Positions 1 to 9,267 are shown, numbered from the stretch's first letter. The stretch is DNA of 35,315 bases from Flavobacteriales bacterium (GCA_021296215.1 JAGWBA010000018.1:1-35315); one strand, 5' to 3'. The notes: generated from the sequence alone by a model not told the origin. Translations and numbers: made by a program.

Positions 1-35
1 TGATTTTGTAATCGCTGAGTTTGCTATATTTTACA

Positions 36-138
36 GGCATTACAGAACAAATCTATCCAATTGTTCCGGTCTTAAGCCATAACAATAATAGGTTGTATAA
101 ATTTTGAAAAGGAGATTTTATACAACCTGAGTAATGCC
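36..138. repeat. nested inverted repeat / stem-loop
   Basis: Two nested perfect inverted repeats are visible. The outer 8-bp arms lie at 36-43 and 131-138. The inner 12-bp arms lie at 90-101 (AGGTTGTATAAA) and 117-128, with a 15-nt loop. No ORF of note crosses it. Such a structure could be a terminator of a gene to the left of the window, the end of a small non-autonomous element, or part of an RNA. There is no U-tract directly after the right arm on the plus strand, so a simple intrinsic terminator is not obvious. The pairing is seen directly; the role is unknown. Confidence 0.5.
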
Positions 139-153
139 AGCCCTGCTTGCACA

Positions 154-192
154 TTTCATAAAACACGCCTTTCAGGCACTAATTTTATGAAA
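154..192. repeat. second stem-loop with internal hairpin
   Basis: A 10-bp perfect inverted repeat (TTTCATAAAA at 154-163, complement at 183-192) encloses a small GCCT-TTC-AGGC hairpin (167-177). It lies 16 bp after the previous stem-loop, so the first 200 bases hold two adjacent, strongly paired structures and no gene. Function is not known; a terminator pair or the footprint of a short mobile element are both possible. Confidence 0.45.
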
Positions 193-299
193 AGAGCAAT
201 CACCCTCCGCACTTTTTTGCCCACCCGCAGGAAAACGTAAAAGGGTTTTTCAATTCACAAGAAATGAACATTAATTCACAACATATCAAGGTTATTCAC

Positions 300-490
300 A
301 TTTTCAACCGATTCAACTCTCCGATTGATTCAGTCAGCGTTCTACGAACGGATTTTTCAACTCGATTCTTCCGAAGGACGGACAACACACACGCCCGAAG
401 CTCTGCAACGGGCGACCTTTTCGATGTCAACGGGGGATTCCCCCGCCGTTTACTAGATTTACTGACCCGATTCGACTTTTTTTCAAAATA
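300..490 (-). ncRNA. candidate structured noncoding RNA
   Basis: Reading the minus strand, several GC-rich hairpins follow each other. One stem with CGGGGG/CCCCCG and a 3-nt loop (431-445) can be lengthened by two G-U pairs and a C-G pair. A CGCCCG/CGGGCG stem (392-397 with 409-414) has an 11-nt loop. A CCTTCGG motif lies near 370. ORFs on both strands here have low-complexity, Arg/Lys/Ser-rich or otherwise implausible translations without a recognisable domain. I infer a structured RNA or structured repeat, but I cannot name a family and its ends are approximate. A comparative RNA search would decide. Confidence 0.25.
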
Positions 491-534
491 AGTTCGAGCT
501 TCATCCAAAATACACCACAAGTATTGCCACGAAC

Positions 535-830
535 GCGGCAAAACCCCTGCTCTTTCGCACAGCGGGCAAAGCCAAGCTGGCTTCAGCTTCGGGAACAATG
601 AAAAAGGCGAACGAAGTGAGGGCCGGCTTTTGCTTGTGTCCTCCTTTTGCTTTTTGCCGCACAGGCGGCAAAACCCCTGCTCTTTATCGCAGCGACTTTG
701 CGCAGCTCGCTTCGAGTTCAGGAGCAATAAATAGATCGAGCGAAGCGCAGGCGACTTTGACTTTGTGAGCAGTCCCTCCTAGAACGGCTTCTTGCCGCGC
801 AAAGGGCAAAACCCCCGAGGAAGCAGTGAT
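535..830. repeat. degenerate ~130-bp direct repeats
   Basis: The 20-mer GCGGCAAAACCCCTGCTCTT occurs at 535-554 and again at 665-684. The following ~65 bases of the two copies are recognisably related, both ending in a GAGCAAT/GAACAAT block and a GCGAA(C)GAAG-like block. A third, weaker copy (GGGCAAAACCCCC) starts near 804. The second copy begins with a 9-bp hairpin (652-660 with 665-673, loop 4). No convincing gene was found. From 830 to 930 I see nothing but AT/GC-mixed spacer before the end of the minus-strand gene at 931. Confidence 0.5.
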
Positions 831-930
831 AGCAGTATTATAAGTGGCGCGGGGGCTGTAAGTGGGTTTCGCTTGGCGAAAAGAGGCTCCTCTAAACCGA
901 AAAAGAGGTTCTGTATGTCACATTCTCGTC

Positions 931-2406
931 TTACCTCACCAGGGTGACGAACCCGGTTAAATCTTCTAGTTCTTCAACGGACAGAACATAATAGTAGGTT
1001 CCTTCGGAAAGATTATCGGGTGACCAATCATTCAAGTAGTTCACCCGACTGTAGACTTGAGTACCCCAACTATTAAAAATGCGAAAGGAATTCATGCGCC
1101 CTGCGAGGCCCTGAATGATGAACACATCATTTCTGCCATCACCGTTGGGTGAAAAAACATTAGGAACGCTAATATCGCAACCCTCGTTTTGATTCTCCAA
1201 AACAAAAGCGGTTTGGTCAAGGCACCCTTCCTCGTCTCTCACCGTAAGATCATAGGCTCCTGCGGTCAGGTTGTCGAAAAGGCCGTTTTAAAAGAAATCA
1301 ATTCCATTAATGGAGTACTCCAGGGCTCCTGTTCCGCCAGTGGCGGAGAAGACGACTTCGCCATTGAATTCATCACAAGTGGGTTCAACAAAGTCATCTA
1401 CCAAAAGCTCCAAAGGTTCTGCAGTGATTACTTCAACCTTTATGGAATCTGAACAACCCAAAGAATCCTCTACAAAGACCGAATACAAACCTGATGGCAA
1501 TTCGGTGAACACTCCGTCGGGTTGAAAAGGCCCGCCATTTAGGGCGTAGGTGAAGGGTGGGATTCCACCAATCGCCTCTACCGAGATGTTTCCGGCGCCA
1601 CAGGAGGAGGTTGCGGATACACTGTCTATTCCCAGTGAAGGAATAGACGATAAATACTCGTTTTTAATTGCGAGCCCGGCCGCATCACCGGGGAGTGAGC
1701 AAATAAAAGAAAAGCCTACGTTTGGCCATATAAACTCGTAATGCCCCGAGAAACCGTCTTTGTCTATATCGGGTACCGTTACAAATGTCCTGGTATTTCC
1801 GCAAACCTCAACCCAGTAGGACAAGCCATTATTGTTGATAAATGGTCCTCCAAATAAAGCCGCCGTGAATGTAAAAGAAGCAGGAGGCGTCGTGTCCACC
1901 TGAACAAGGAGATCCGGATTGGTTGTAATTGTAATAATTTGGCCGTCGTAGAAGGTGAGGTCTCCAATGATTCCAGCACCGATATTTCCGAGGTTCAAAA
2001 CTTGATTTGTGTTCAAATCAAGTGAAAAGATTTGACCATTGGCGTTACTCGCATATAATACTCCTTCGCTATCTGCCGTAAGACCTCTGTAATTCGAGAA
2101 TCCGGATTGAGCGGGCAAGGTCACTATTGGAGTGAGCATCCCTGAAGTTGTATCAATTCTTAGAATTCCTCCGAAGACCGATATGACATAAAGTTCACCG
2201 CTTGGGTCAAAAGTTATATCAGTCCCATCTTGTCCCGGTATCGCTTGATGACTGACGAGCAACGTGGCCAAACCTGTATTCACGTCGACCCGAAATACCT
2301 GTCTATTTGTGTTGTAATAATAAAGTTCTTGTGCCTTCGCATTGCTTGAGAGGACCACAAACACAAAGGTCAAAATGTAAAACGTAATGGCACGCAATGC
2401 TTTCAT
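931..2406 (-). pseudogene. T9SS type B (CHU_C) surface protein with SprB-like repeats, in-frame stop
   Basis: An exported surface protein of about 490 residues. It begins with a signal peptide (MKALRAITFYILTF...AKAQ). A propeller-like N-terminal region of about 240 residues has DVNTG, DTTSG and DLNTN motifs. Two SprB-like repeats follow (…GGIPPFTYALNGGPF… and …GGTGALEYSINGIDF…). The C-terminus has a CHU_C/gliding-type domain (NVFSPNGDGRNDVF, FNSWGTQVY, DWSPDNLSEGTYYYV) that directs T9SS type B sorting to the cell surface. A TAA codon at 1288-1290 interrupts it, yet the same frame continues as N-G-L-F-D-N-L-T-A-G-A-Y-D-L-T-V right through to the stop at 931. A single CAA-to-TAA change would explain the break. 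The Met at 2406 is chosen over the one at 2427 because it begins the signal peptide. The upstream DNA is already a response-regulator fragment, so its promoter may be lost. Confidence 0.75.
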
Positions 2407-2429
2407 AACGGACTGGGAACCGGTCATAA

Positions 2430-2873
2430 ACCAACGTGGAACGCTATCCGGATATCAAGATCGTAATGCTGAGCGTATTCGATCAGGAAGAACATTTGTT
2501 CGCAGCTTTGCAGGCCGGAGCCATAGGCTATTTACTGAAAGGTGAACGCCCTGCGGAGATCGAAAATGCCCTCTATGCGGCACTCGACGGGCGTATGCCG
2601 ATGTCCCCAGCCCTGGCACGGCAGACTCTGGCGTTCATGCGAGGTGCGGATCGTGCCGTAGGCACAGAAAAATTAGAGACCTTTAAATTGAGCAAGCGCG
2701 AGGTCGAGCTTTTGCAGCATTTGGCTGAGGCCAAGACTTATCAGGAGATCGCCGACGCGTTGTTCATAAGCACCAAGACCGTACGCAACCATGTGCACAG
2801 TATCTACAAAAAGCTGCAGGTACAATCCAAGGCCGAGGCCGTTCAGAAGGCCTTGAAGAACCGCTGGTTCTGA
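2430..2873 (+). pseudogene. LuxR/NarL-type response regulator, 5'-truncated
   Basis: The product matches the second half of a receiver domain (YPDIKIVMLSVFD, then AGAIGYLLKG with the conserved receiver Lys), followed by a LuxR-type helix-turn-helix (LSKREVELLQHLAEAKTYQEIADALFISTKTVRNHVHSIYKKL). Family members are about 210 residues; only about 145 are present. The first ~60 residues, with the acidic pair and phosphorylated Asp, are missing. In-frame TAA at 2427-2429 lies just before the recognisable homology, and GTG at 2436 is the only available start. The breakpoint near 2430 coincides with the start of the divergent CHU_C gene. This points to a deletion, rearrangement or misjoin. The remaining DNA-binding half would be unable to receive a phosphate signal. 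Confidence 0.8.
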
Positions 2874-2951
2874 AATTTGGTACAAACGTCCTATTTACAC
2901 GCGTAAGGCATCGTAGTACTTTGGCTGTGAACCAACGAACCCGCCAAAGTC

Positions 2952-4214
2952 ATGATACGAACTTTACTTTTTGCCGTTACCTGCGCACAAGCTCAAAGCT
3001 GGCAAAACCTCGGATTCTTTTACGATACACAAGACCTCGTGTGGGAAAAGCCGCGCATCGATGTATCGGCAGACGATGGGGTTATGGTTGCCTCGTTCAA
3101 CTCGCGAGACGCCGGAAGATCGGCTTATGTTTCGGCCGATGACGGCGCCAGCTGGTCGGTGATGGACAGCGACTTTCAGCACAGCTATGTGGGCTTCGAC
3201 GCCCAGAACAACATGTACATTGTTACCCGAAAAAAGCAATCGGGAGCAAGTTTGACCTATGTCGATTCCCTATACTACTCTAGCGATAACGGCTCAACAC
3301 TACAGCCATTGGCCGATTTGCCCGATTGGAGCATCAACGATCGAAACTTCTACATCGATGCTCAAGGTCGGTTTTACACACCGTCGAACTCCATGAATGG
3401 AGACCTCGATTTTTATTTGCGACGATATCAAAACGGCTCGGTGTCCGACTCCATCATTTCGCCCTTTGCCATAGGGTCCGATGCTATGCAGGCCATGATC
3501 CTAACGAGCAATGGGGTGTTGGTGATCAGTACCTTCAATGCCGGGGTGTGGAAGAGCACGGACGGTGGCGCCTCGTGGGTCGATGCCACGGACGAAACGG
3601 AGTTAGGTACTTCCACCTTTGCTTGGTTTACCGAGGGTGCATCGGGCCGATTGTACTTGGCGGGGCCATCGTTCCGGTACTCGGATGACGATGGCGACAC
3701 GTGGGTGAGCCATGGGTGTGGAACAACTCCTTGAGGTGGATTCAGCAAGGCCAGGGCCACTACGGGAGGCCCCTTTTACGCCTTGAGCCCGTTCGCAGGG
3801 ATTTACGAATCGACCGACGCCACGAACTGGACACAAATATCGCCGGCGAACTGGAGCGTAACGGATGCTAATATCTCCGACAACTATTTATACGTCGCCG
3901 CGAACGACTCGGTCTGGCGGATGCCCGTGAACAATCAGAGTTCGAGCATTGACGAATTGGAGGAGTTGCTCCGGGTGAAGATCGGGCCGAATCCGGCCGC
4001 AGGCCGCCTTCACATTGCGTGGGAAAGCGATGGGCCCATGGAAGGCACTTGGCGGCTAATAAACGCCTATGGGCAAGTTGTAGATCTTCACTCTTTCGAG
4101 GGCCAGGGAGGGCTCAGTGCCATCTTTGACGTAGCACTACAACCGGCCGGGGCCTACTTCCTGGTGCTCGAAAGTTCGGAGGGTGCCCTTTCGAAACCCG
4201 TGATGGTACAATAG
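2952..4214 (+). pseudogene. sialidase-like propeller protein with T9SS type A sorting domain, in-frame stop
   Basis: An exported protein of about 420 residues. A short signal peptide (MIRTLLFAVTCAQAQS) is followed by a beta-propeller of the BNR/sialidase-like or exo-alpha type. Repeated Asp-box-like motifs are visible: SADDGASWS, SSDNGSTLQ, STDGGASWV, SDDDGDTWV, ESTDATNWT. The C-terminus (KIGPNPAAGRLHI…GQVV…LQPAGAYFLVL) is a T9SS type A sorting domain. A TGA at 3732-3734 stops the first 260 residues. The same frame then reads on without a break from 3735 to 4214, including PFYALSPFAGIYESTD, so one gene with one nonsense codon is the simplest reading. A pair of compensating indels near 3715-3760 cannot be excluded. 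The substrate, if there is one, is not visible. Confidence 0.7.
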
Positions 4215-4218
4215 CCCT

Positions 4219-5390
4219 TTGGCCCACCCGGTACTGCGCATCAAAATCACCACTTTACTGGTCCTTCTTGGACTCACCGCACTAGCTCAGCCGTACAAGG
4301 CAGGGCTGGAGCGTTTTCTGGGCGATGTGCGCGCGGGTGGCAACGGAATTGCGGCGGAGTTTTCGAATGAGATCAACGCCCTCTCGGGCGGAAGTGCACG
4401 TACGGCGGAAATTACGCAGTTCCCGGTTTACTTTCAACGCGGTTCGGAAGCTTTGGTCGGACTCCTTTTTGCTCGAGTTCTAGCTACTATGTGGCCGGTC
4501 TGCGGTTCTCGTACCGGGACGATACGTGGGATGTCACGGCCATAGGTGTTCCCCCTTTTTCTGTTTCCTACGATTCCATTAAGCTTTACTTGCGCGCGGT
4601 CCGAAATGTACTATCGTCCAACGAAGAGGACTTTTTAGATATCTCGGGGCCGCAGTGCGATTGTCCGGACGATTCGTTTATGGAGCAGGTAGGTACACTA
4701 TTCATGGATTTCAAAAGCACCGTTTTAGAAGCCAACGGGGATGAGCGGGATACGCGGTCGTACGGAGCGGTGCAGCGCATTTGCTATCGATCGAAACAGT
4801 CAATTCCCTGGACGTGGGGAAGCTATTTAATCGGGTACGGCGAAAGTCGTGATCGCGAATTCCGAGCACACTTGATCGAGCCCAGCTCGGACATCGACTG
4901 GGAGGCTCAAAAACCCAACCTCATCAAACAGCTGATCTTACTTGAATACGCTTTGGCTACTCGTTCTGAGATCACTATTTCGGAACAGCACTACATGGAG
5001 CGGGCCGGAGTTAGCGGGGAGCGCGTATTGAATAAGGAATACAAGGGCGTTTATTTCGACGATTGGTGGATGGTGAGTGTAACCTTCGAGAATATTGACC
5101 AATGGGTCATGCACTGGGAGGCCAAGCGCACACCGAGGTCGAAACTAAAGCCCGCAGGTTTTCGTACGCCGGAGTTCGATCTTACCGGAGCATATGAGTG
5201 CTTGTCCGGCGATTGCCAAGGAGGCGATGGTAAAGCGAAGTTTTTGGAGCCCGATCGCACCTATTCCGGGCCATTTTTCAATGGAAAACCACATGGAAAC
5301 GGAGTGCTGGAGCTCGATCCGGGATTAACGGTCAAGGCCAACTTTGAAGAGGGACTCGTGAAGGACTCGGCAGTGTTCATCGGCCCGTAG
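4219..5390 (+). pseudogene. exported protein with MORN repeat, frameshifted
   Basis: Two ORFs in different frames (4219-4545 and 4491-5390) together form one protein of about 390 residues. The N-terminus is a signal peptide (TTG start; LRIKITTLLVLLGLTALAQ). The middle is an unrecognised mixed alpha/beta domain (…YDSIKLYLRAVRNVL…WWMVSVTFENIDQWVMHWEAK…). The C-terminus carries a MORN-like repeat (YSGPFFNGKPHGNGVLEL). One additional T in the T run at 4466-4470 would join the ORFs as …GLLFCSSSSYYVAGLRFSY…. After the TAG at 5388-5390 the frame stays open (GQKTIIYAPESRSEWAQ) and may lead into the next ORF, so 4219-6898 might once have been one gene. It begins 4 bp after the previous stop, suggesting co-transcription. 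Function unknown. Confidence 0.55.
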
Positions 5391-5431
5391 GGCCAGAAAA
5401 CCATCATTTATGCGCCGGAGAGTCGATCAGA

Positions 5432-6898
5432 GTGGGCGCAAAGCCTGTGGATGCCCGACGTTGGAGCCATATTCAGCATGGTGCAGACGTCAAAAACTTG
5501 TACTACGCTGAAAAGGAAGACCGGAACGATTTGAATGAGTATTTCGAATCGTTCCGCAATGACCTACGGGCAAAAGGCTATACAAAAGAGAATATGGATA
5601 TCCTCACCGGTGGTTACAGTAGTCTCGGACTGTGGGAGCGTGAATTTTTGTTAGTACTCGACCCCGAAAGCGACCATGCTGTGTATACGGCTGTTCCATT
5701 GAGGATCTCTATGAAAGCCCTGAACTATGGAGATGCAGAACGCATAAATCCGTCCGATGAAATGCCATTTAATTTTAGTGACGAACACTGGTCTTTGCTT
5801 CAGCAGGTAATTAAGTTGGTTATCGAAGAAGCACAAGACCCGCCCGATAGTTATTGGCGAACTGAGGTTGAATCGGACCGCGCGGATTACAGTAAGTTCA
5901 AAAGTAGCTACGACTGGAATGCCGAAGGGGTTTCGTTCTATGCCTATCGACACTTAGACAATGAAGAAAAGGTGGATATAGAGCTCGACCTGAGTGAAAT
6001 TGCCATAGACGGGTTAACCAAGAAGCAAGTTGCATCACTTGCGATGATTTGTATTCAAGAAGAGCTTTTCAGAAAAGGGTATGTTCGGACTGTCGCCTTT
6101 GAAAATAGCTTCGAGCACGATGCTTTCATGATCAAAAGAACCTTTGCCGGTGAGGTTATCCCAAATCACGTTTTGAAGGCAGACTTTTCAAATGAGCACC
6201 TGATGATTAGAGCAGAAGACGTCAAAACTCCACTTGAGCTCTTTTTGCCTCCCGGTCCATTGACCGATGCCTCCGGAAATGAATATAACGTACTGCGAAT
6301 CGGGCGATATGAGATCACGGAGCCCAATTTGCGCACGACTCGATTTAATAATGGCGACTCTATTCTGGTGGTATCAAATGGAGATGAGTTTTTCGCCTAC
6401 TGTGCTATGCGGGTACCGGCCGCCACATATGCCGAATTTGACCCGGCGAACGCTTCATACGGTCTGTACTACAATGCCGCCGTTCTTTATGACCCGAGGG
6501 GAATAGCGCTGAATGGTTACAAAGTGCCCAACTACGATGATTGGTACAATTTTACATTGGAACTTAACCACCCGCGAGAAGCCACCTTGCTAAAAGCTGA
6601 TAGTACTTGGCCCGAATCGAGTTATACGACGAATACTTTTGGGTTCAATGCCCTTGCTGGCGGTAGAGTTGATCGCAATGATTTCGAAGAGTTCGGTTCA
6701 TGCGCTTATTGGTGGGAATACAGCCCAGAGCTCAAAAAGCCGGAGGTTGAGGACGGTAATTGGGGTTTTGTTTTCCGTTCTTTCAAAATGGTGCAAGGAA
6801 AAACACTAACGCCGGGGGTATTTGAACCCTCATTTTTTACTTCATATGACTTTGGACAAAACATCAGACTGATAAAATCCTTAAAAGAAAAACCATGA
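5432..6898 (+). CDS. FISUMP-domain protein, probably lacking its true N-terminus
   Basis: The last ~220 residues match the Fibrobacter-succinogenes-paralogous (FISUMP) type of domain: TDASGNEYNVLRIGRYEITEPNLRTTRF, then GLYYNAAVLYDPRG and GYKVPNYDDWYNF. The first ~270 residues have no known domain but resemble the middle domain of the preceding gene in style, being rich in aromatic and acidic residues. No signal peptide follows the GTG at 5432, although FISUMP proteins are normally exported. Adding one A to the run at 5492-5496 connects this frame to the open frame that follows the previous gene's stop. The annotated start is therefore doubtful and the protein may be the C-terminal part of a longer one. 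It overlaps the next gene by ATGA, indicating an operon. Confidence 0.65.
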   Translation: MGAKPVDARRWSHIQHGADVKNLYYAEKEDRNDLNEYFESFRNDLRAKGYTKENMDILTGGYSSLGLWEREFLLVLDPESDHAVYTAVPLRISMKALNYGDAERINPSDEMPFNFSDEHWSLLQQVIKLVIEEAQDPPDSYWRTEVESDRADYSKFKSSYDWNAEGVSFYAYRHLDNEEKVDIELDLSEIAIDGLTKKQVASLAMICIQEELFRKGYVRTVAFENSFEHDAFMIKRTFAGEVIPNHVLKADFSNEHLMIRAEDVKTPLELFLPPGPLTDASGNEYNVLRIGRYEITEPNLRTTRFNNGDSILVVSNGDEFFAYCAMRVPAATYAEFDPANASYGLYYNAAVLYDPRGIALNGYKVPNYDDWYNFTLELNHPREATLLKADSTWPESSYTTNTFGFNALAGGRVDRNDFEEFGSCAYWWEYSPELKKPEVEDGNWGFVFRSFKMVQGKTLTPGVFEPSFFTSYDFGQNIRLIKSLKEKP

Positions 6899-7578
6899 GC
6901 GTATTTTCAAAAATCGTATTCGGTTTCGCCTTGACCGTTGGAATTACTGTGCAAGCCCAAGAAGTTATGACGGACCACGATGGAAATGAATACCGGATAG
7001 TGCAATTTGGCGAGCGTTGGATCATGGCTGAGAACTACGCCGGTACTAAATTTAGAAATGGTGACCCGATTCCCTTTGCAAAGGATGAAGAGGCCTGGAA
7101 ACAAGCAATCGCCGAAGGAAGTCCGGCTTACTGTAAAATCGATGGAGGTGGTGATGGATATGAAGAAGCTTCGGGCTATCTCTATAATTGGTTCGTGATC
7201 AATGACCCAAGAAGTTTCGGCCCCGAGGGCTGGCATGTGACTACCCGCTCTGAGCTGAGGTCCCTACTACTCAATGGAGGAGGCGTTTATAAAAAAGATC
7301 TTTGTCGCTACTATTACAGTGTAATTGAGCACGACTGGAAAAAAGTGCAGAAGCTCAGCACCAAAGAAAAACTCAATATCAATAATGGCCAATACCAATT
7401 ATTGATCAACGCAAGCGGATTCCGTTCCACGGACGGAGAGTATAGGACCCCAACAGAAGCTCGTTTGCTGGTGGCCGAGCACGATTATGTGTTCAGTTTC
7501 GATGACAATTGCCTCAAAATCGCTGAGATAGGTCGTGATGTTGGAATCGGGTGTTCCGAACGTTTCGTGAGGGATTAA
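6895..7578 (+). CDS. exported FISUMP-domain protein
   Basis: A 227-residue protein with a signal peptide (MSVFSKIVFGFALTVGITVQAQ) followed almost at once by a single FISUMP domain: MTDHDGNEYRIVQFGERWIMAENYAG, FRNGDPIP, AYCKIDG, GYLYNWFVINDPRSFGPEGWHV, then INASGFR. These domains are widespread in exported Bacteroidota and Fibrobacter proteins; no enzymatic activity is established. Its start overlaps the stop of the upstream FISUMP gene (ATGA at 6895-6898), so the pair is probably translationally coupled. Its TAA overlaps the stop of the convergent phosphorylase gene by a few bases, so there is no terminator between the two. The reading frame is intact. Confidence 0.8.
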   Translation: MSVFSKIVFGFALTVGITVQAQEVMTDHDGNEYRIVQFGERWIMAENYAGTKFRNGDPIPFAKDEEAWKQAIAEGSPAYCKIDGGGDGYEEASGYLYNWFVINDPRSFGPEGWHVTTRSELRSLLLNGGGVYKKDLCRYYYSVIEHDWKKVQKLSTKEKLNINNGQYQLLINASGFRSTDGEYRTPTEARLLVAEHDYVFSFDDNCLKIAEIGRDVGIGCSERFVRD

Positions 7579-9188
7579 GCGTTGTATAACAACTCGTAAT
7601 ACTCCTCCAACATACGTTTAACATCGAATTGAACGCGCGTTTGCCGAATGCTTTCGCGCATCATTTCGACCCACTTCGCTTTGTCGTTGTAGTACGCCGG
7701 AATCACCTCCTCCTGAAGCACTTTGTACAGCGCTGCTAGGTCGTGTGCATCGAGCACTTCGTAATCGTCCGACTCGAAACCGTCGCCAAATTGCCAACCC
7801 GTTACGCCGTGCTCACAGGCTTCGGGCCACCATCCGTCGAGGATACTGAAGTTCAATACTCCATTCATGGCGGCTTTCATTCCCGAGGTGCCCGATGCCT
7901 CCATGGGGCGACGGGGGTTGTTCAACCAAACATCGGATCCGCGGGTCAGTTGAGCACCGATCTCCATACCGTAGTTTTCGAGGAAGACTACACTATCCGG
8001 ATACTTTTTACTCATAGCAACCAGGTTCTTCACGATTCCCTTACCGGTGTCGTCAAAAGGGTGTGCCTTACCGCTGAAAACGATCTGCAAGCACTGGTCT
8101 TTCAATAGTGGCTCAATGACTTCCGGTTCGTTAAAGATGAGGTCGGATCGTTTGTACGGTGCTGCTCGACGCGAGAATCCGATAAGGAGTTTCTCTGCGT
8201 CGAGCTGAGCCCCCGTACGTTCCTGAATGAAGGTTACCAGATTCTTTTTATTTTCTTGATGGCGCTCCCAAATACCCTCGCCTTTTTCAGCTGCGTCGAG
8301 CATTCCGTTATCTACCCAAGTAGGAACGTGGATGGCGTTTGTAATGGCCTTGATGTCCGAACGGCCATCAACGTGATCCCACATCTTGTTGGCCGTTTCA
8401 CCGTGAAGCTGAGCCACGGCATTCGACATCTTAGATAGACTCAGGGCACCTACGGTCATGTTGAAAGGAGACCCTCCCAGGGCCACGAGCTGCTCAATGG
8501 TCATGCCCATGTTCGCTCCCATATACATGAGTCTATCGATAGGGTGAGATTCGTTCCCCTGTACTACCGGTGTATGCGTAGTGAATACCACCTCATCGCG
8601 GGTTGCTTTCAATGCCTCTTCGTGCGACATTCCTTGCCGGCGCTTTTCACGAATCAGCTCAAATCCTGCGAACAAAGCATGACCCTCATTGAAATGATAA
8701 ATATCAACTTCGATCCCTAATGCACGCAATGCTCGAACACCTCCGACACCCAGCACGAGCTCTTGAGCTATGCGCTCTTCGCCAAACCAACCGTACAACT
8801 GCCCGGTGATCCAACGCTCTCCATTCTCTTCGATATCGATGTCGAGCAAGTACAACGGCGCGTTGTCGTAACGTTCTGTTTTCCAAACCTTGCAGTGGAT
8901 CTCGTGTCCACGAATCTCAACCGGCACGATAATCCCCGTGTCTTCCAATAAGGGGTACTCGTAATTGTGGTAGGTGTCGTACGGCTTTCCGTCGGCGTCG
9001 ATCCGTTGATCGGTATACCCTTGTTTCCATTTTATTCCGATGCCCACGATCGGAAAATTGTATTGTTTAGCCCCTTTCATGTAGTCACCGGCTAAGATTC
9101 CGAGACCTCCGGCGTACATCTTAAATTCTTCGTGTAGGCCGTATTCCATACAGAAATAGGCAACTTTGGGTTGATCATTAGAGCTCAT
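7575..9188 (-). CDS. glgP: alpha-glucan phosphorylase (GT35)
   Basis: Pyridoxal-phosphate enzyme that removes glucose-1-phosphate from glycogen or maltodextrin in the cytosol. At 537 residues it is the short bacterial/archaeal type (the AYFCMEYGL start is characteristic), much shorter than the ~800-residue E. coli form. Visible motifs are YAGGLGILAGD near residue 30, HFNEGHALF near 165, FSRRAAPYKRSDLI, and the PLP-lysine motif GTSGMKAAMNG with Lys near 438. The ATG at 9188 is preferred to the upstream in-frame TTG. It is divergent from the CBM48 gene and lies in a glycogen block with GH57 and GlgB. Together these suggest reserve-polysaccharide turnover. The frame is intact. Specificity (glycogen versus maltodextrin) cannot be read from sequence. 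Confidence 0.92.
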   Translation of the reverse strand: MSSNDQPKVAYFCMEYGLHEEFKMYAGGLGILAGDYMKGAKQYNFPIVGIGIKWKQGYTDQRIDADGKPYDTYHNYEYPLLEDTGIIVPVEIRGHEIHCKVWKTERYDNAPLYLLDIDIEENGERWITGQLYGWFGEERIAQELVLGVGGVRALRALGIEVDIYHFNEGHALFAGFELIREKRRQGMSHEEALKATRDEVVFTTHTPVVQGNESHPIDRLMYMGANMGMTIEQLVALGGSPFNMTVGALSLSKMSNAVAQLHGETANKMWDHVDGRSDIKAITNAIHVPTWVDNGMLDAAEKGEGIWERHQENKKNLVTFIQERTGAQLDAEKLLIGFSRRAAPYKRSDLIFNEPEVIEPLLKDQCLQIVFSGKAHPFDDTGKGIVKNLVAMSKKYPDSVVFLENYGMEIGAQLTRGSDVWLNNPRRPMEASGTSGMKAAMNGVLNFSILDGWWPEACEHGVTGWQFGDGFESDDYEVLDAHDLAALYKVLQEEVIPAYYNDKAKWVEMMRESIRQTRVQFDVKRMLEEYYELLYNA

Positions 9189-9237
9189 CAATGCAGCACT
9201 TTATCGTTTGTTGGTATCAAATTAAAGGAAAATTAAC

Positions 9238-9267
9238 TTGGTGTAGCTTTAACACTAAGTAAATTTG
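9238..9267 (+). promoter_or_regulatory. Bacteroidota-type promoter for the CBM48 gene
   Basis: TTG at 9238-9240 and TAAATTTG at 9260-9267 are separated by 19 bp. This fits the Bacteroidota sigma-ABfr consensus (TTTG, N19-21, TAnnTTTG). The ATG at 9301 follows 33 bp downstream. The match is seen directly; activity is inferred. Confidence 0.55.

Noticed and set aside
36-192. Integron attC site
   Set aside because: The inverted repeats lack the GTTRRRY/RYYYAAC core sites and no integrase or cassette array is visible.
252-300. Three TTCACA boxes about 20 bp apart, one close to a DnaA box (TTATTCACA at 292-300)
   Set aside because: Only one is near the DnaA consensus, and no dnaA, dnaN, gidA or similar origin neighbour is present.
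296-727. 143-residue minus-strand ORF
   Set aside because: Runs through the repeats and hairpins, has a low-complexity basic/Ser-rich translation and no domain; more likely a by-product of structured or repeated DNA.
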